Position numbers and translations under genes: made by a program. The notes under the pieces are model-generated. The model was not told the origin of the DNA. It searched no databases and saw only the letters and a list, made by a program, of their open reading frames with translations. Shown piece by piece: positions 24,685 to 35,483 of a DNA stretch of 64,000 nt; position 1 is the stretch's first letter, and every line of letters begins with the position of its first letter. The DNA comes from Ichthyophis bannanicus. Lineage: Eukaryota; Chordata; Amphibia; Gymnophiona; Ichthyophiidae. The stretch covers positions 4,583,001 to 4,647,000 of the forward strand of contig JAWIIG010000025.1 in the NCBI GenBank assembly GCA_033557465.1, in the 5' to 3' direction.

Positions 24685-26316
24685 TGTACCAGCAAGTCAA
24701 ACACTTCCTGATGGAGTACCCATTCCCCTGGGTCAACCTTGACTCGACTAAAAAAATCGGCTGTCACATTGTCCACTCCCGCTACATGCGCCACTGATAA
24801 TGCCTCCAGATGTGACTCGGCCCAACTGAGAAGCTCATCCGCTTCCTCTTCGAGCGCCACGCTGCCTGTGCCGCCCTGACGATTGATGTAAGCCACCGCT
24901 GTGGCGTTGTCTGAAAATACTTGGATTGCACCCCCCCCTCAGCCACTGCTGAAGGGTCTTCAGCACTAGAGTGACGGCTCTCAACTCTAACCTGTTGATT
25001 GACCAAGTCCTTTCCTGTTCTGTGCACTGACCCTGAGCATACTGCCCCTCGAAGTGTGCTTCCCAGCCGAACATGCTTGCATCTGTCGTCAATGCCCTCC
25101 AGTCTGGTGACTCCAGAGGCATCCCCTTTTCTAGGCAACCTGGAAGCAACCACCACTGTAGAGACTCTCTCGCCTCCGGAGGACAGACCATCTTTTTGGA
25201 CAACTGATCGGACTGATGTGACCATCTCCTGAGCAGAGACTTCTGCAGCGGTCTCATGTGAGCTCTGGCCCATGGCACCACCTCTAGCGTGGCTGCCATG
25301 GTCTCCAATATTTGTAAATACTGCCACACTGAGGGAGCCCTTCTGTCCAGCAAGGCACGAACCAAGAGCCTTAATTTGTTGATTCTGACCTGCGGCAGGT
25401 ACACTCTGCCTTTGTTCGTGTTGAATCGAGCCCCCAGATATTCCAACTCCTGCGATGATTGTAACTTGCTCTTTGCTATATTTACTACCCATCCTAGCGA
25501 CTGCAGAAATTGCACCACTCGTCGGGTAGCAATCACGTTCTCGTCCTTCAACTTCACTCGGATCAGCCAATCGTCCAGGTAAGGGTGAACCAACACCCCT
25601 TCCTTTCGTAAGGCCACTGCCGCCACCACCATGACCTTGGTGAATGTCTTTGGTGCTGTTGTCAATCCAAACGGCATTGCTTGGAACTGAAAATGCCCCA
25701 TGGGCACCGCAAACTGAAGAAACCTTTGATGTTCTACTCTGATCGGTATGTGTAGATACGCCTCTGAAAGATCTAGAGCCGTGAGATACTCTCCCTGCCG
25801 AACCGCCATTATGACTGACCGCAGTGTTTCCATGCAAAAGTGCGAGACCTTGAGACATCTGTTTACTCTTTTGAGGTCCAGGATCGGCCTCAAGGTGCCC
25901 TTTTTTGGCACCATGAAATAGATGGAGTACCGACCGCATCCGTATTGGCTCTTTGGTACTGGCACAACCGCCTTTAGTGCTAGCAACCTTTCCAAAGTTT
26001 CCCGCACTTCCACCAACTTCAACCGCGCCCTGCAGGGAGATTGTACAAAAGCGTCTCTCACTGGACGTTGAAATTCGAGTGCATAACCTCTCTGCATGAC
26101 TTCTAACACCCACTGATCTGAGGTAATTTGGGCCCATGCTGGAAAGAACTCCCTTAAGCGACCTCCCATGGGTACTATTCCAGCCTGGACCTCCCTCGCT
26201 TCATTGAGGTTTCTTAATGTTTGGGGAGGAGGCGGCATGAAAACCTCTGCCTGCTCCCCTAAACCTTCAAAACCCTGAGACTCTGTACTGAAACCGCCCT
26301 CTCTGAAATTGACCAA
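24300..26316 (-). pseudogene. DIRS copy B reverse transcriptase-RNase H-methylase-like ORF (frameshifted)
   Basis: The main frame 26316-24835 carries RT motifs LTALDLSEAYLHIPI, MPFGLTTAPKTFTKVM and PYLDDWLIR, then RNase H starting LTTDASMFGWEAHFE and INRLELRAVTL. At a C homopolymer near 24927-24934 the frame is lost; the correct continuation (AYINRQGGTG, then the YVFPPWVLIG and APDWPRRPWY blocks) runs in 24896-24300. The last part is what is usually annotated as a Dam-like methylase in DIRS1-type elements. Confidence 0.88.
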
Positions 26317-26696
26317 ATCTTGACTGACGAAAACGCCTAAACTCTTGCTGTTGACTCCTGGAAGGCGCCAAGGGACGTCCCTGCTTCTGTTTATCTTCCG
26401 GCAACCTGCCCCCTTTGACTCTCCTAAATCCTTTACTAATTTCTCCAGATCTTCTCCAAAGAGATGTTTACCCCTTTACCCCTAAAGGGGAGCTTTCCTA
26501 GCCGTGCTTTTGATGCTGCATCCGCTGCCCAATTACGGAGCCACAGAGATCTCTGTGCGGCCACTACCAACGCCATACTCTTTGCCAGACCTCATATAAG
26601 ATCATACTGACTATCCGCTAAATATGCGGCTCCTGATTCCATCCGAGCCGCTTCTTCGACCGCCTCTTCTACCTGTAATCCCTTAATCCTTTGGGA

Positions 26697-27685
26697 CTAT
26701 CTCAGGCACGCCCTTGCTACCCAAGCTCCACAAATCGAAGCTTGCATGGAAAGAGCATTAACCTGCCGCAGTAGCGTGTCTAACCTCCTATCCTGCGTAT
26801 CTTTAAGTGCTGCACTTCCCTCTACCGGGATGGCAGTCTTTTTAGTAACCAAGGAAATGGCAGCATCAACTTTAGGAGCTTTAAATAATTCCTTATCTGG
26901 CTCTTGCAACGGGTATAACCTGTTCAATACTCTGGAACCCTTGAGGCTGGCCTCCAGCGTATCCCACTCTTCCTGTATCATTTCCTTAAATATTCTATGA
27001 ATTGGAAATGCTCGCTGAGACTTCCGTATTGCTTGCAATAATGGATCCTCTAAAGAGGCATCCACTCACTGTTCTGCGGCCAGCATATTCAAGGCCTTCA
27101 TCGTCTCTGTAATCAGTGCAGAAAGCTCTTCCCTCTGGAATACCCGAACAACCCTTGCCTGGTCCTCCGGTTCGGTCAACTCTCCTTCCTCCAAATCTGG
27201 GTCCATGTCCAAGTCATCTAAGACCACGGACTGCTCCTCCAGGGCCAAGTCTAGGTTAGTTCTGTCGTCAATAGTCTAGCCTTTTTAACTGGGGTGCCAC
27301 CCGTCCCAATGTCCACTGGAGTCCCCTGTCGCTTGGATCCTGGAGTATCCTCATCCCCAGATCCTGCTATGTTAGTCTCGGCTCCACAAGAGCCTGCTGT
27401 AGTAGCACCATAAACTGCTGAGAAAATGTTGCCTCCAAACCCCCCTGCATAGAGGTTTGGGACAAAGGAATCTCTGGTGCCGAAGATGGCCCTGACTGGC
27501 TCCTGAGGCAACACAGGGGCCTCAAGGCACTCCGTTGTCCCCAAAACCTCTTTTGCACTCTCTACCCCACTGTGCTCAGCCATAACGGACAGCGATGCCT
27601 CATGCGCACAACTTCTGCACACACCCGCCTCCGAAACGGACCCTCTCTGGACCCCACACAGGAGGCAGCGAGGTCTAGAAGGCAT
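26697..27685 (-). pseudogene. DIRS copy B gag-like ORF (broken)
   Basis: Three frames in series: 27685-27251 begins with cysteine pairs CLLC and CRSC typical of the DIRS first ORF; 27248-27066 is acidic (DLDMDPDLEEGELTEPED); 27065-26697 carries the conserved block KELFKAPKVDAAISLVTKKT and ALKDTQDRRLD. It lies 5' of the RT frame. Function is structural by position and similarity to other DIRS gag ORFs. Confidence 0.72.
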
Positions 27686-28431
27686 AAATAGCTATGTACC
27701 ACTTACCACACCAAAAACTTAAACGTCTTAAAGTTTCCTTTTTTTTTTTAACACCAAAATTCCTCCATCAATTCCAGCACTAATTCTCCCTGCACTGCTT
27801 ATCCAAAAAACACAGTCTTCTCTCGCATTCCAAACCAGCAGAAGAACTGAAGAACTCTTGGCTCCCGCGCAAAAACCACGCCGCTCTAAAATGGCCGCCA
27901 AAACTTCCAAACACCGACAAATTCAAACTCTGCCTTCCACTACCACTTGCGCTGCTTACCTCAACAGAGCCGGCAGCCCCCTCTCAGCTGCTCTGCTCTC
28001 CTCCGCTCCGCTCCACAATCTGCGAGCATCTAGCATCAGCAGCTTACACCGGGCCGAAGAAACCCCACTGACACTGCTCCGCTTGCTCTCCCGTTAAGCG
28101 CGGCCCAAGCAGCGGTCCTCGACGGCTCCTCACCCACCTTGGGGGATCGGAAACCGGAGGCCCCGAACACGACTGCCACACTCTTCTCCGTTTAGCCAAA
28201 TTATTTCAGAGAGGGAGGAGAAGGGAGGCAGCCTTCCTCACATACGTTTTCCACAATGTGTGTGAAACCTACAATTCGCCGATTTAAAGGGACAGTAGCC
28301 CCTTATCAGGTTTTGATTTGCCTTGTTTTCTTTTTCTTCTTCTTTTTTTTTTAACTAGTCCCTAACTAAATCCTACTTATTGATTCCTGCAGTGAGTCCC
28401 GAGCCTCTGGACTCACACCTCCTTCCGCTGC

Positions 28432-28576
28432 TTGGAGACTGAGAAATGGAGCAAGGAGGCAGTCCCTGGAATACTTATACTGGTGTCATCAAAAGTGTGA
28501 CATGCTCAGTCTCCAAGCTGCGGGAGGACGTACACAACTCCTAAGGTTCGGGACTAGACTGGAGGGATGCTAAGGA
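28432..28576. repeat. DIRS copy B right terminal inverted repeat
   Basis: GGAATACTTATACTGGTGTC, then CATGCTCAGTCTCCAAGCTG, then CTAAGGTTCGGGACTAGACT is the inverse of the left end. It stops near GATGCTAAGG, where the minisatellite resumes. Confidence 0.88.
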
Positions 28577-29500
28577 ACAGATTGGAGGACACACATACAC
28601 GCAGCCCCTGACACTCCCCATGACAGAAACACACATGCACAGTTCCTGACACTCTACAGGACAGACACATGCACACAGCTCCTGACACTCCCCAGGACAG
28701 AAACACACATGCACACACACACACACACATGCAGCTCCTGACACTCCACAGGACAGACACACACGTGTGCAGTCCCTGACACTCCACATGATGGACAGAC
28801 ACATATGCAGATCTCAACATTCCCCATGACACACAAACATGCATGCAGCCCCTCGACACTCCCATGACAGAAACACACATGCACACAGCCCGACACTCCC
28901 CATGACAGAAACACACATGCACACACGCACACAGCCCCTGACACTCCACAGGAAAGACACACACGTGTGCAGCCCCTGACACTCCACATGATGGACAGAC
29001 ACATAGGCAGATCTCAACATTCCCCATGACACACAAACATGCATGCAGCCCCTTGACGCTCCCCATGACATACACATGAAGCCCTCGAGACGCCCATGAT
29101 ATATACACTTGCACTAAGTCCTCAACACTCCCCATGATAAACATATGCATGCATATATGAAGCCCTTGACATTCCCCATAATACATGCATGATTGCACAC
29201 ACACATCTATGCACCCTCCAATGCTCCCCATGACAGATAGATGCATGCATTCCTCAATATTCGCAATGATGCACACATGCACCTGTATGCACCCACAGCC
29301 CCTGACATTCCCCTTAATACATGCATGATTGCATACGCACATCTATGCACCCTCCAATGCTCCCCATGACAGATAGATGCATGCATTCCACAACATTACC
29401 AATGACGCACACATGCACCTATATGCACCCACAGCCCCTGACATTCCCCGTGACATACGCCCATACTCACCTAGCCCCTGATATCGCCCGACACTTCCTA
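28577..29500. repeat. minisatellite with higher-order structure
   Basis: Units of about 40-50 bp built on CCCTGACACTCCCCATGACA followed by ACACACATGCACAC. A longer unit of about 198 bp repeats: positions 28745-28860 are nearly identical to 28943-29060. From 29100 the units diverge (CACCTATATGCACCCACAGC). Cys/Val-rich open frames on the - strand arise from the repeat. Confidence 0.85.
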
Positions 29501-29725
29501 TGAGTCACACATGTGAGCATCTCACATGCCCGATTCTGGAAATGGAGGAAACATGTCATTCTGTTATGCTGCTAGTCTGCACTTTTCAACTTGTTACTTT
29601 TCAAATTGGTGATTATAAATGGTAAGGTAAGAGGAGAAGGAGCAGGAGAAGGGGGATAAGCTGCAATGGGGAAAGGAGCAAGTTGAAAAAGGTTCTGAGG
29701 GTACTAATTTGGTGGAAGATTATTA

Positions 29726-29733
29726 CTGACAGC
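29726..29733. repeat. 8-bp target site duplication, left copy
   Basis: CTGACAGC directly before the hAT terminus; identical to 32055-32062. Confidence 0.9.
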
Positions 29734-30759
29734 CAGGGCCGGATTTACCTTGAGTGAGGCCCTATGCCAACAAAAATTGTGGGCCCCCAGCAGGGGCGGC
29801 CCAAGGGGGGTGTGGGCCTCATTTGCATAAGGGGCCTCATTTGCATAAATATTTGCATAATGTTACCATATACTAACTTTTAGTAAACGTGCCTCTTAAT
29901 GAGTGTATGGATAAAGAAAGACTAAAAGATTTCTACATTACTATAATCCAGTGCCAACTGCCAGACACATTAGGAACTACTACAAACACTGCCCATTTAG
30001 AACCCATAGCAAACCCGCCGTATCCTAACAGCACTACCAGGACTCACAAAGCACCATACTCTACCAATCAAAAGGCAACACTGCAAATATTAAACCAATA
30101 CATTTCAGAGAACAACAATACATGACCTACTGGGGAAAGAGAACAAGTGGCAATGTCAAATAGGAATTATATAAACAGAACACCTCAGCTCAGTTACACA
30201 TGCAGAACATAGACCATCACCAAACAAGTAATCACATTTTAGAAACAGGAAGACAATAATTAAACTGGGAATCCCAAAAGCCAAACTTGGAATGTACAAC
30301 ACTGTAGAAATAAAACTATACATTAATTTGCTCTTGTACTAAACAAAGCGCAGACGTTAATGATGCACATTTACCAGAGCTGACATATTCCAATTAATAA
30401 ATTCAAAATAAAGAGATATTTTTCTACCTTTTGTGCATTTTTTTCAGCTGCAATTGCTCCAGCCACTTTCTTCTGGTTTCTTCATGTCTTCTGCTAACTC
30501 TCCATCGTCTGCTGTCCATTTGTCCTTTCTTCTCTCTTCTAGTTTTTTTCCATTCTCTCTCTACATCTGCTTTAACATACTAATCTTTCTCCTTTTGCTC
30601 TTTCCTCATTCCTATTTCATCCACTCAAATTTTACCCCTCCATCCTCAATCCCCACTTACTCTCCCAATACCCGGCCAATTGTAGATTTTTTTATCCCTC
30701 CCACACAAAATATTTTTCCCTTCTCCATTTTACTCTTCCAGCCCCATCCCATTCTAATC

Positions 30760-31520
30760 CTCCCCCAACATCAGCTCCCTTTTAGTTCCAGCCTCACCCA
30801 GCATCCATTCCCTTCTAGTCCCTGCATCAGCCCATTTCCAGTCCTAGCCACCCATCAGCCCATTTCCAGTCCTAGCAACCCCCCAACCCAATACCAGTCC
30901 TAACCCCCCATCACCCCATTTTCAGTTTAAGCCCCCCTATAACCCATTACCAGTCCTAACCCCCCATCAGCCCACTTCCAGTCCTAACCCCATCAACCCA
31001 TTTCCAGTCAGCCCCCCATAGCCCATTGCCAGTCCTAACCCCCCCCATCAGCCCATCAGCCCACAGCCCATTACCAGTCCTAACCCCATCAGCCCACCTC
31101 CAGTCTTAACCCCCCAGCCCATTTCCAGTCCTAGCCCCCCCATAGCCCATTACCAGATAGCCCCCATCAGCCCACAGCCCTTTACCAGTTTAAACCCCCC
31201 AAAACCCATTACCAGGTCTTAACCCCCCCCAACAGCCCTTTACAGTCCTAACCCCATCAGCCCACCTCCAGTCTTAACCCCCCCAGCCCATTTCCAGTCC
31301 TAGCCCCCCCCCATAGCCCATTACCAGACAGCCCCCATCAGCCCACAGCCCATTACCAGTCTTAACCCCCCCAAAGCCCATTACCAGTTCTAACCCCCCC
31401 CCAACAGCCCACAGCCCATTACCAGTCCTAACCTCATCAGCCCACCTCCAGCCTTAATCCCCCCAACCCATTTCCAGTCCCAGTCCCAGCCCCCCCAATA
31501 GCCCATTACCAGTCCTACCC
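30760..31520. repeat. tandem repeat, pyrimidine-rich
   Basis: Repeated unit of about 30 bp around CAGCCCATTACCAGTCCTAA with runs of C between. Units are irregular in length, and larger blocks recur (31075-31190 resembles 31250-31370). Confidence 0.85.
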
Positions 31521-31556
31521 CCGGCCTAAAGTAAAATTTAATTTAAAAAAAAAAAC

Positions 31557-31935
31557 CTGCTGGCTGCCGCCGTGGGGCCCCCTCTGCTGCCGCCGCGGCA
31601 GCATGGACTGACCCGCGGGGGCCCCCTCTGTAAGCTCGGTCCCTCCCTCCGTGCCTCCGTGTCTCCCTCCGTGCAGGCTGTGAGAGACGCGAAGGCAGAC
31701 TGTCTCCTTCGCGTCTCTGTTAAGCCCGCAGGGGCTGATGGGAAATTTCCCATCAGCCCCTGCGGGCTTAACAGAGACGCGAAGGCAGAAGGAGACAGTC
31801 TGCCTTCGCGTCTCTCACAGCCTGCACGGAGGGAGACACGGAGGCACGGAGGGAGGGACCGAGCTTACAGAGGGGGCCCCCGCGGGTCAGTCCATGCTGC
31901 CGCGGCAGCAGAGGGGGCCCCGCGGCGGCAGCCAG
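31557..31935. repeat. near-perfect palindrome inside the hAT element
   Basis: Centre is GGGAAATTTCCC between 31745 and 31746 with no spacer. Each arm is about 190 bp: CTGCTGCCGCCGCGGCAGCA at the left, TGCTGCCGCGGCAGCAGAGG at the right. The left arm lacks about 7 bases (TGCCTTC type) present in the right arm within the GCGAAGGCAGA segment, which breaks perfect symmetry. Confidence 0.92.
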
Positions 31936-32054
31936 CAGGTTTTTTTTTAATTTTATTAAATAAAAAAAGCCTAACTAGTTCAATTTTTGTGGGCCCTTTG
32001 CAGCTGTGGGCCCTACGCCATGGCGTACATGGCGTATAGCTAAATCCGGCCCTG

Positions 32055-32062
32055 CTGACAGC
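32055..32062. repeat. 8-bp target site duplication, right copy
   Basis: CTGACAGC, identical to 29726-29733. Confidence 0.9.
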
Positions 32063-32262
32063 ATCCAAGCTTTGGCTGCACTGTATAAGAGACCGTGGCA
32101 GACCTCCATGGGGACTCATCTCAGGGATGAAGATGAATCAGATGTAACCCATTTGTTTGCTTGGCCTGTTTATCAAGAGGTGAAGTCTTAATACTGCAAG
32201 CATTAGCTAGTTCTGTTTACTGGGAAAAAGCACTGAGAAATGCAATAAACTTTGAATCTGTG

Positions 32263-32426
32263 TAGGGCTGGTCCAACCATTAAGTAAACTAGGTGGTCAC
32301 CTAGGGCGGCAAAGAGCAGGGCATTCAAAGCTAAACAATAGATTCTGACAGACAGGAGGGAGCATAAGGTTAAGGGTTTGCCTAGAGGGCCCCCAGCACC
32401 TCATATCAACTCCAGGCCTGGCCCTA
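32263..32426. mobile_element. short hAT-type MITE (164 bp) with 8-bp duplication
   Basis: Termini TAGGGCTGGTCCA and CAGGCCTGGCCCTA, flanked by AATCTGTG at 32255-32262 and at 32427-32434. Inside is ACCTAGGGCGGC. Relatives are at 37672-38003 and 49467-49640. Confidence 0.85.
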
Positions 32427-32434
32427 AATCTGTG

Positions 32435-33635
32435 GAATCCTTTTGGATATAACTTCTGTACTAGCTGATGATGGGACACTGTATTATTGAATCTGTGCAT
32501 ACAGCATGTAAGTGCAGTATCAGCATTAAAAGGCAAGTTGTACAGAGAGGACAAGCTTCAGAAATCTACTTTTGCTATAGGAAACTTTCTGTCATAGGCG
32601 ATGGGAAGACACTGGACTGCAGGAGGAAACAGAGAAAGAGAGCGCAGAGACGTTGAGCTATGAGAGGATGACAGAGAGGAATTGGGCTCTGAGAGGTGGA
32701 CAGTTTGAATAAGCAGTAGACAGAGAGGGTGCGGGCAGAGATAGAGGTGCTGGGATCTGAGGAGTAGAGAGATAGTGAAATTTGAGTGAATACAAAGGGA
32801 ATAAAGTAAGACATGGAGGATGGAGTTAAAAGGGAAAGAACAATATGTCAGAGACAGATACAGAGGGAGAATGGAAGAAGCCACGAGGAGCAAAGAGAAA
32901 TGGCAAATGGTCAGCAGATACTGGAAAGAGGGTTAAGAGAAGACAGACAGTAGCAGAAGAGAGAACAGGCCATTGTGACTGAAAAAATGAAATGTCCAGA
33001 CATAGGGAGAAAAAAGTATTCTACTTTGAATTTAATAAATGGAATCTGTTAGCTGTGGGAAATGCGCATTTCTGATGTCTATGTTCTCTTCAGCACAAGA
33101 GGCGATGCATTTCTATTTTTATAGTGTTGCCATAAATGCAGTTTGACTTCTTGCGGTTCCCAGTTCAATTATTGTCTTTCTAGTTCTAATTTGTGGTCCT
33201 TTGGGGAGGGTCTGTCTGTGTGACTGAGGTGTGGTATTCTGTTAGCACATAGTTTCTCTGTAGAATCTGTAGCGGTCCCACTTGTTCTATTTTCCCAGTA
33301 GAGTAGGTACTGATGCTCTCGAAGATGCATTGGTTTAATATTTGTAGTACTGCCTTTTCATAGGTAGGATTAGGTATTATATTATGGCAGGTTTGCTATG
33401 GACCCTCACTGGTCTTTTTGCAAGGTTTTATAGTGCTTCCTCATGTATATAGTACTTGGCGCTGGAGGGAACTCTTCTAGAAATCTGGTAGCCTTTCTCT
33501 AACCCATTGCACAAGTACATGATGCTCAGAATTTTATTAAGCTATTGTTGAGACAAAATTCGAAGGCATGTGATACTTTACAGACTGAACAATTTTATTG
33601 AGGCATGAGCCTCAATAAATTGGTTAGTGTATAAC
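32435..33635. other. intergenic; purine-rich repeat at 32620-32970
   Basis: The purine-rich part (GAGGAAACAGAGAAAGAGAG, GTTAAGAGAAGACAGACAG) shares words with 20591-21655. The rest shows no feature. Confidence 0.5.
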
Positions 33636-33732
33636 AGGGGTTCTCAACCCAGTCCTCAGGACACACCTAGCCAATCAGGTTGTCAGGATAACCACAATGA
33701 ACATGCAGCAGAGTGATTTGCATACAATGGAG
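33636..33732. mobile_element. MITE half, family with GGTTCTCAACCC terminus
   Basis: GGGGTTCTCAACCCAGTCCT, then CAATCAGGTTGTCAGGATAA, then GATTTGCATACAATGGAGGC corresponds to one arm of the palindromic element at 50446-50632. The other arm is missing; LINE sequence follows directly. Confidence 0.65.
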
Positions 33733-34162
33733 GCAATGCTGAGGGAGAAACTCATACCAGAAATGGTATTTACAAGTGATGATTTGGAGAAAGTGAAAAA
33801 AATCTCAGTGAGCCTGAAAGATGCAATAGGAAAAATTGACAAACTAGAGAATCAAATCATTTTGACTAGATGGCATACACCATAATGCAGAAAGAACTCA
33901 AAAATGAAATCACAGACCTGTCATTAGAATCATCAAAATCATCTACCTGAAGACTGGAGAATAGCTACAGTAACGCCAATTTTTTTCAAAGGTTTCAGGG
34001 GTGATCCAAGAAACTACAGACAGGTGTGATGTCACTGCCAGACAAAAGAGTAGAAACTAATATAAAGAACAAAACTACTGAACTTACAGCTAGATATGGT
34101 TTAATGGGACAAAGCCAACATGGATTTGGCCAAGAGAAGTCTTACCCCACAAATAATACACT
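33733..34162 (+). mobile_element. CR1/L3-like LINE, RT fragment
   Basis: Degraded + strand copy of the family at 58800: a GDPRNYRQ-like block (GTGATCCAAGAAACTACAGA), a KNKTTELTARYGLMG-like block, and QSQHGFGQEKS, matching the GDPGNYRP and SQHGFRQGRS motifs of the better copy. It is cut off by the MITE at 34163. Confidence 0.75.
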
Positions 34163-34660
34163 AACTATGGGCCTGATTGAATTATGGCCGTTATGTGGTG
34201 CTACAATACATAGCCGTCTGCACAGATCCTTAACCCCGGATATTCAATGCTGGGGCCTTATGCGGCCCTGGCATTGAATATCTGGGGTTTCCACACAGCC
34301 TCCCAGCTGCAGTAGCTAACAGGGCAGCAGCAATATTACATGCTACCTGGTTAGCTCCTGCGGCTAAAAGATAGGTGAGCTTTTGCTTCGCCTATCTTTT
34401 AGTTGAAGGTCACTAACCAGGCAGCATGCAATATCACTGCTGTCCGGTTTTCAATCGTCGCCACCTCCGCTCCTCCCCAGAACACCCTCAAAACGCCCTC
34501 ATGCTAAGCGGTTAACATCGGGGCGTGGAGGAGAGAAAATTGAGGATATTCAGCAGCACTAACCATGTTAGAGGTTAGAGGCATTTACATGGTTAGAGGC
34601 ATTTACACGGTTTACAGGGCTGTAAACCATGTAAATGGCTTTCGAATATCGGGCCCTATG
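34163..34660. mobile_element. MITE family 1, copy 2 (inverted relative to copy 1)
   Basis: Ends GGGCCTGATTGAATTATGG and TTTCGAATATCGGGCCC; inside TAGCCGTCTGCACAGATCC and GGCTAAAAGATAGGTGAGC match copy 1 at 10887-11372. Confidence 0.75.
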
Positions 34661-35239
34661 TCTATAATAAATACATTTCCGGAGGTCTCTGGTTTGCCTT
34701 GTTTTTGCTCTATAGAATACAGGCCCTCTTATGTATAACTGTACAGTGATGCATACATCTTATAGTGCTATAAAACTAAGTAGACGGAGCAGAAAGTCAG
34801 GGAAACGCATATTCTTGCTGCATAGAACAAATTAGATATGTTCATGCAGCATGAGCTTGCTACATATAAATAGGAGAGTCAGATAGACACAGGAAAACTA
34901 ACAGATATTGTTTGCTTCGCTATGCAAGGTACCTGAAAAACAAAAAAAAAGTTTAGGAAATGAGAAAAACCTGGAAAGTAATCGTGCCAATACTTCCAAA
35001 GCTTAAAAACACTGAAAAATGGGCTCAAAGCAACAGACTGATAGATATTACAGAACAATGTAAAGATAGGTTATTAAAGATGATGTCTCTATATGGGGTT
35101 TTAACCATAAAACACTCTTTACTTACCTGTCTATTCATAACTAGACACCAGATTATCACCTTAGAATGTCTTCTGGATGAAGGGGCATTTCTATTTATTT
35201 ATATGTATTGTATTTTACTCAGGCTTTTCTGGTAGTAGT
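34661..35239. other. intergenic sequence, nothing recognised
   Basis: AT-rich; the open frame at 34960-35235 has no recognisable motif and is not supported as a gene. Confidence 0.5.
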
Positions 35240-35435
35240 AGTTCAAAGCAAGTTATGGATACAGTAGGTATTTCCCCATCCCTGTAGGGCTCACAATCTA
35301 AGTTTGTACCTTAGGCAATGGAGCGGTAAGTAACTTTTCCAAGGTCACAAGGAGTACTACTGAGATTTGAATCCTGGTCTCTTTGGGTCACCAAGCCTTT
35401 ACTCTATCCATTAGGCTACAACTCCAACGCTTGGT
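35240..35435 (-). repeat. tRNA-derived SINE, minus strand
   Basis: On the - strand: GTTGTAGCCTAATGGATAGA (A box), then GGATTCAAATC (B box), then TGCCTAAGGTACAAACTTAG and GATTGTGAGCCCTACAGGGA, then GGGGAAATACC. The same body is seen in the copy at 49385-50318. Confidence 0.75.
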
Positions 35436-35483
35436 CTTTTTAACTATTTAAATCTATTGGCAAATTTCTGAAATTTTCATTGC

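Larger units (their letters stand above)
22688..28576 (-). mobile_element. DIRS retrotransposon, copy B (nearly complete)
   Basis: A 5.9-kb element with all structural parts of a DIRS1-type element. Inverted terminal repeats lie at about 22727-22860 and 28432-28576. An internal complementary region at about 23145-23245 joins the two end sequences. Coding order on the - strand is gag-like, reverse transcriptase-RNase H, methylase-like domain, tyrosine recombinase, the last two overlapping. DIRS elements use a tyrosine recombinase rather than an integrase and make no target duplication, which fits. Each ORF carries frameshifts, so this copy is not autonomous. Confidence 0.92.
29734..32054. mobile_element. 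non-autonomous hAT-type DNA transposon (2321 bp)
   Basis: Termini are CAGGGCCGGATTTA and TAAATCCGGCCCTG, perfectly inverted for 14 bp, flanked by the perfect 8-bp duplication CTGACAGC. Both are marks of the hAT superfamily. No transposase is visible; the inside is AT-rich sequence to 30430, a pyrimidine tract and tandem repeat to 31520, and a long palindrome at 31557-31935. Confidence 0.92.

Noticed and set aside
28554..29342. 262-codon open frame rich in Cys, Val and Gly on the - strand, plus shorter relatives
   Set aside because: It lies wholly in the minisatellite and its apparent repeats follow the DNA unit. No protein family features.
28577..29500. Regularly spaced repeats that might suggest a CRISPR array
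   Set aside because: Repeats are imperfect, spacers are themselves repeats, and this is vertebrate DNA.
31572..32039. 155-codon frame and mirror frames
   Set aside because: They are mirror readings of the palindrome inside the hAT element.
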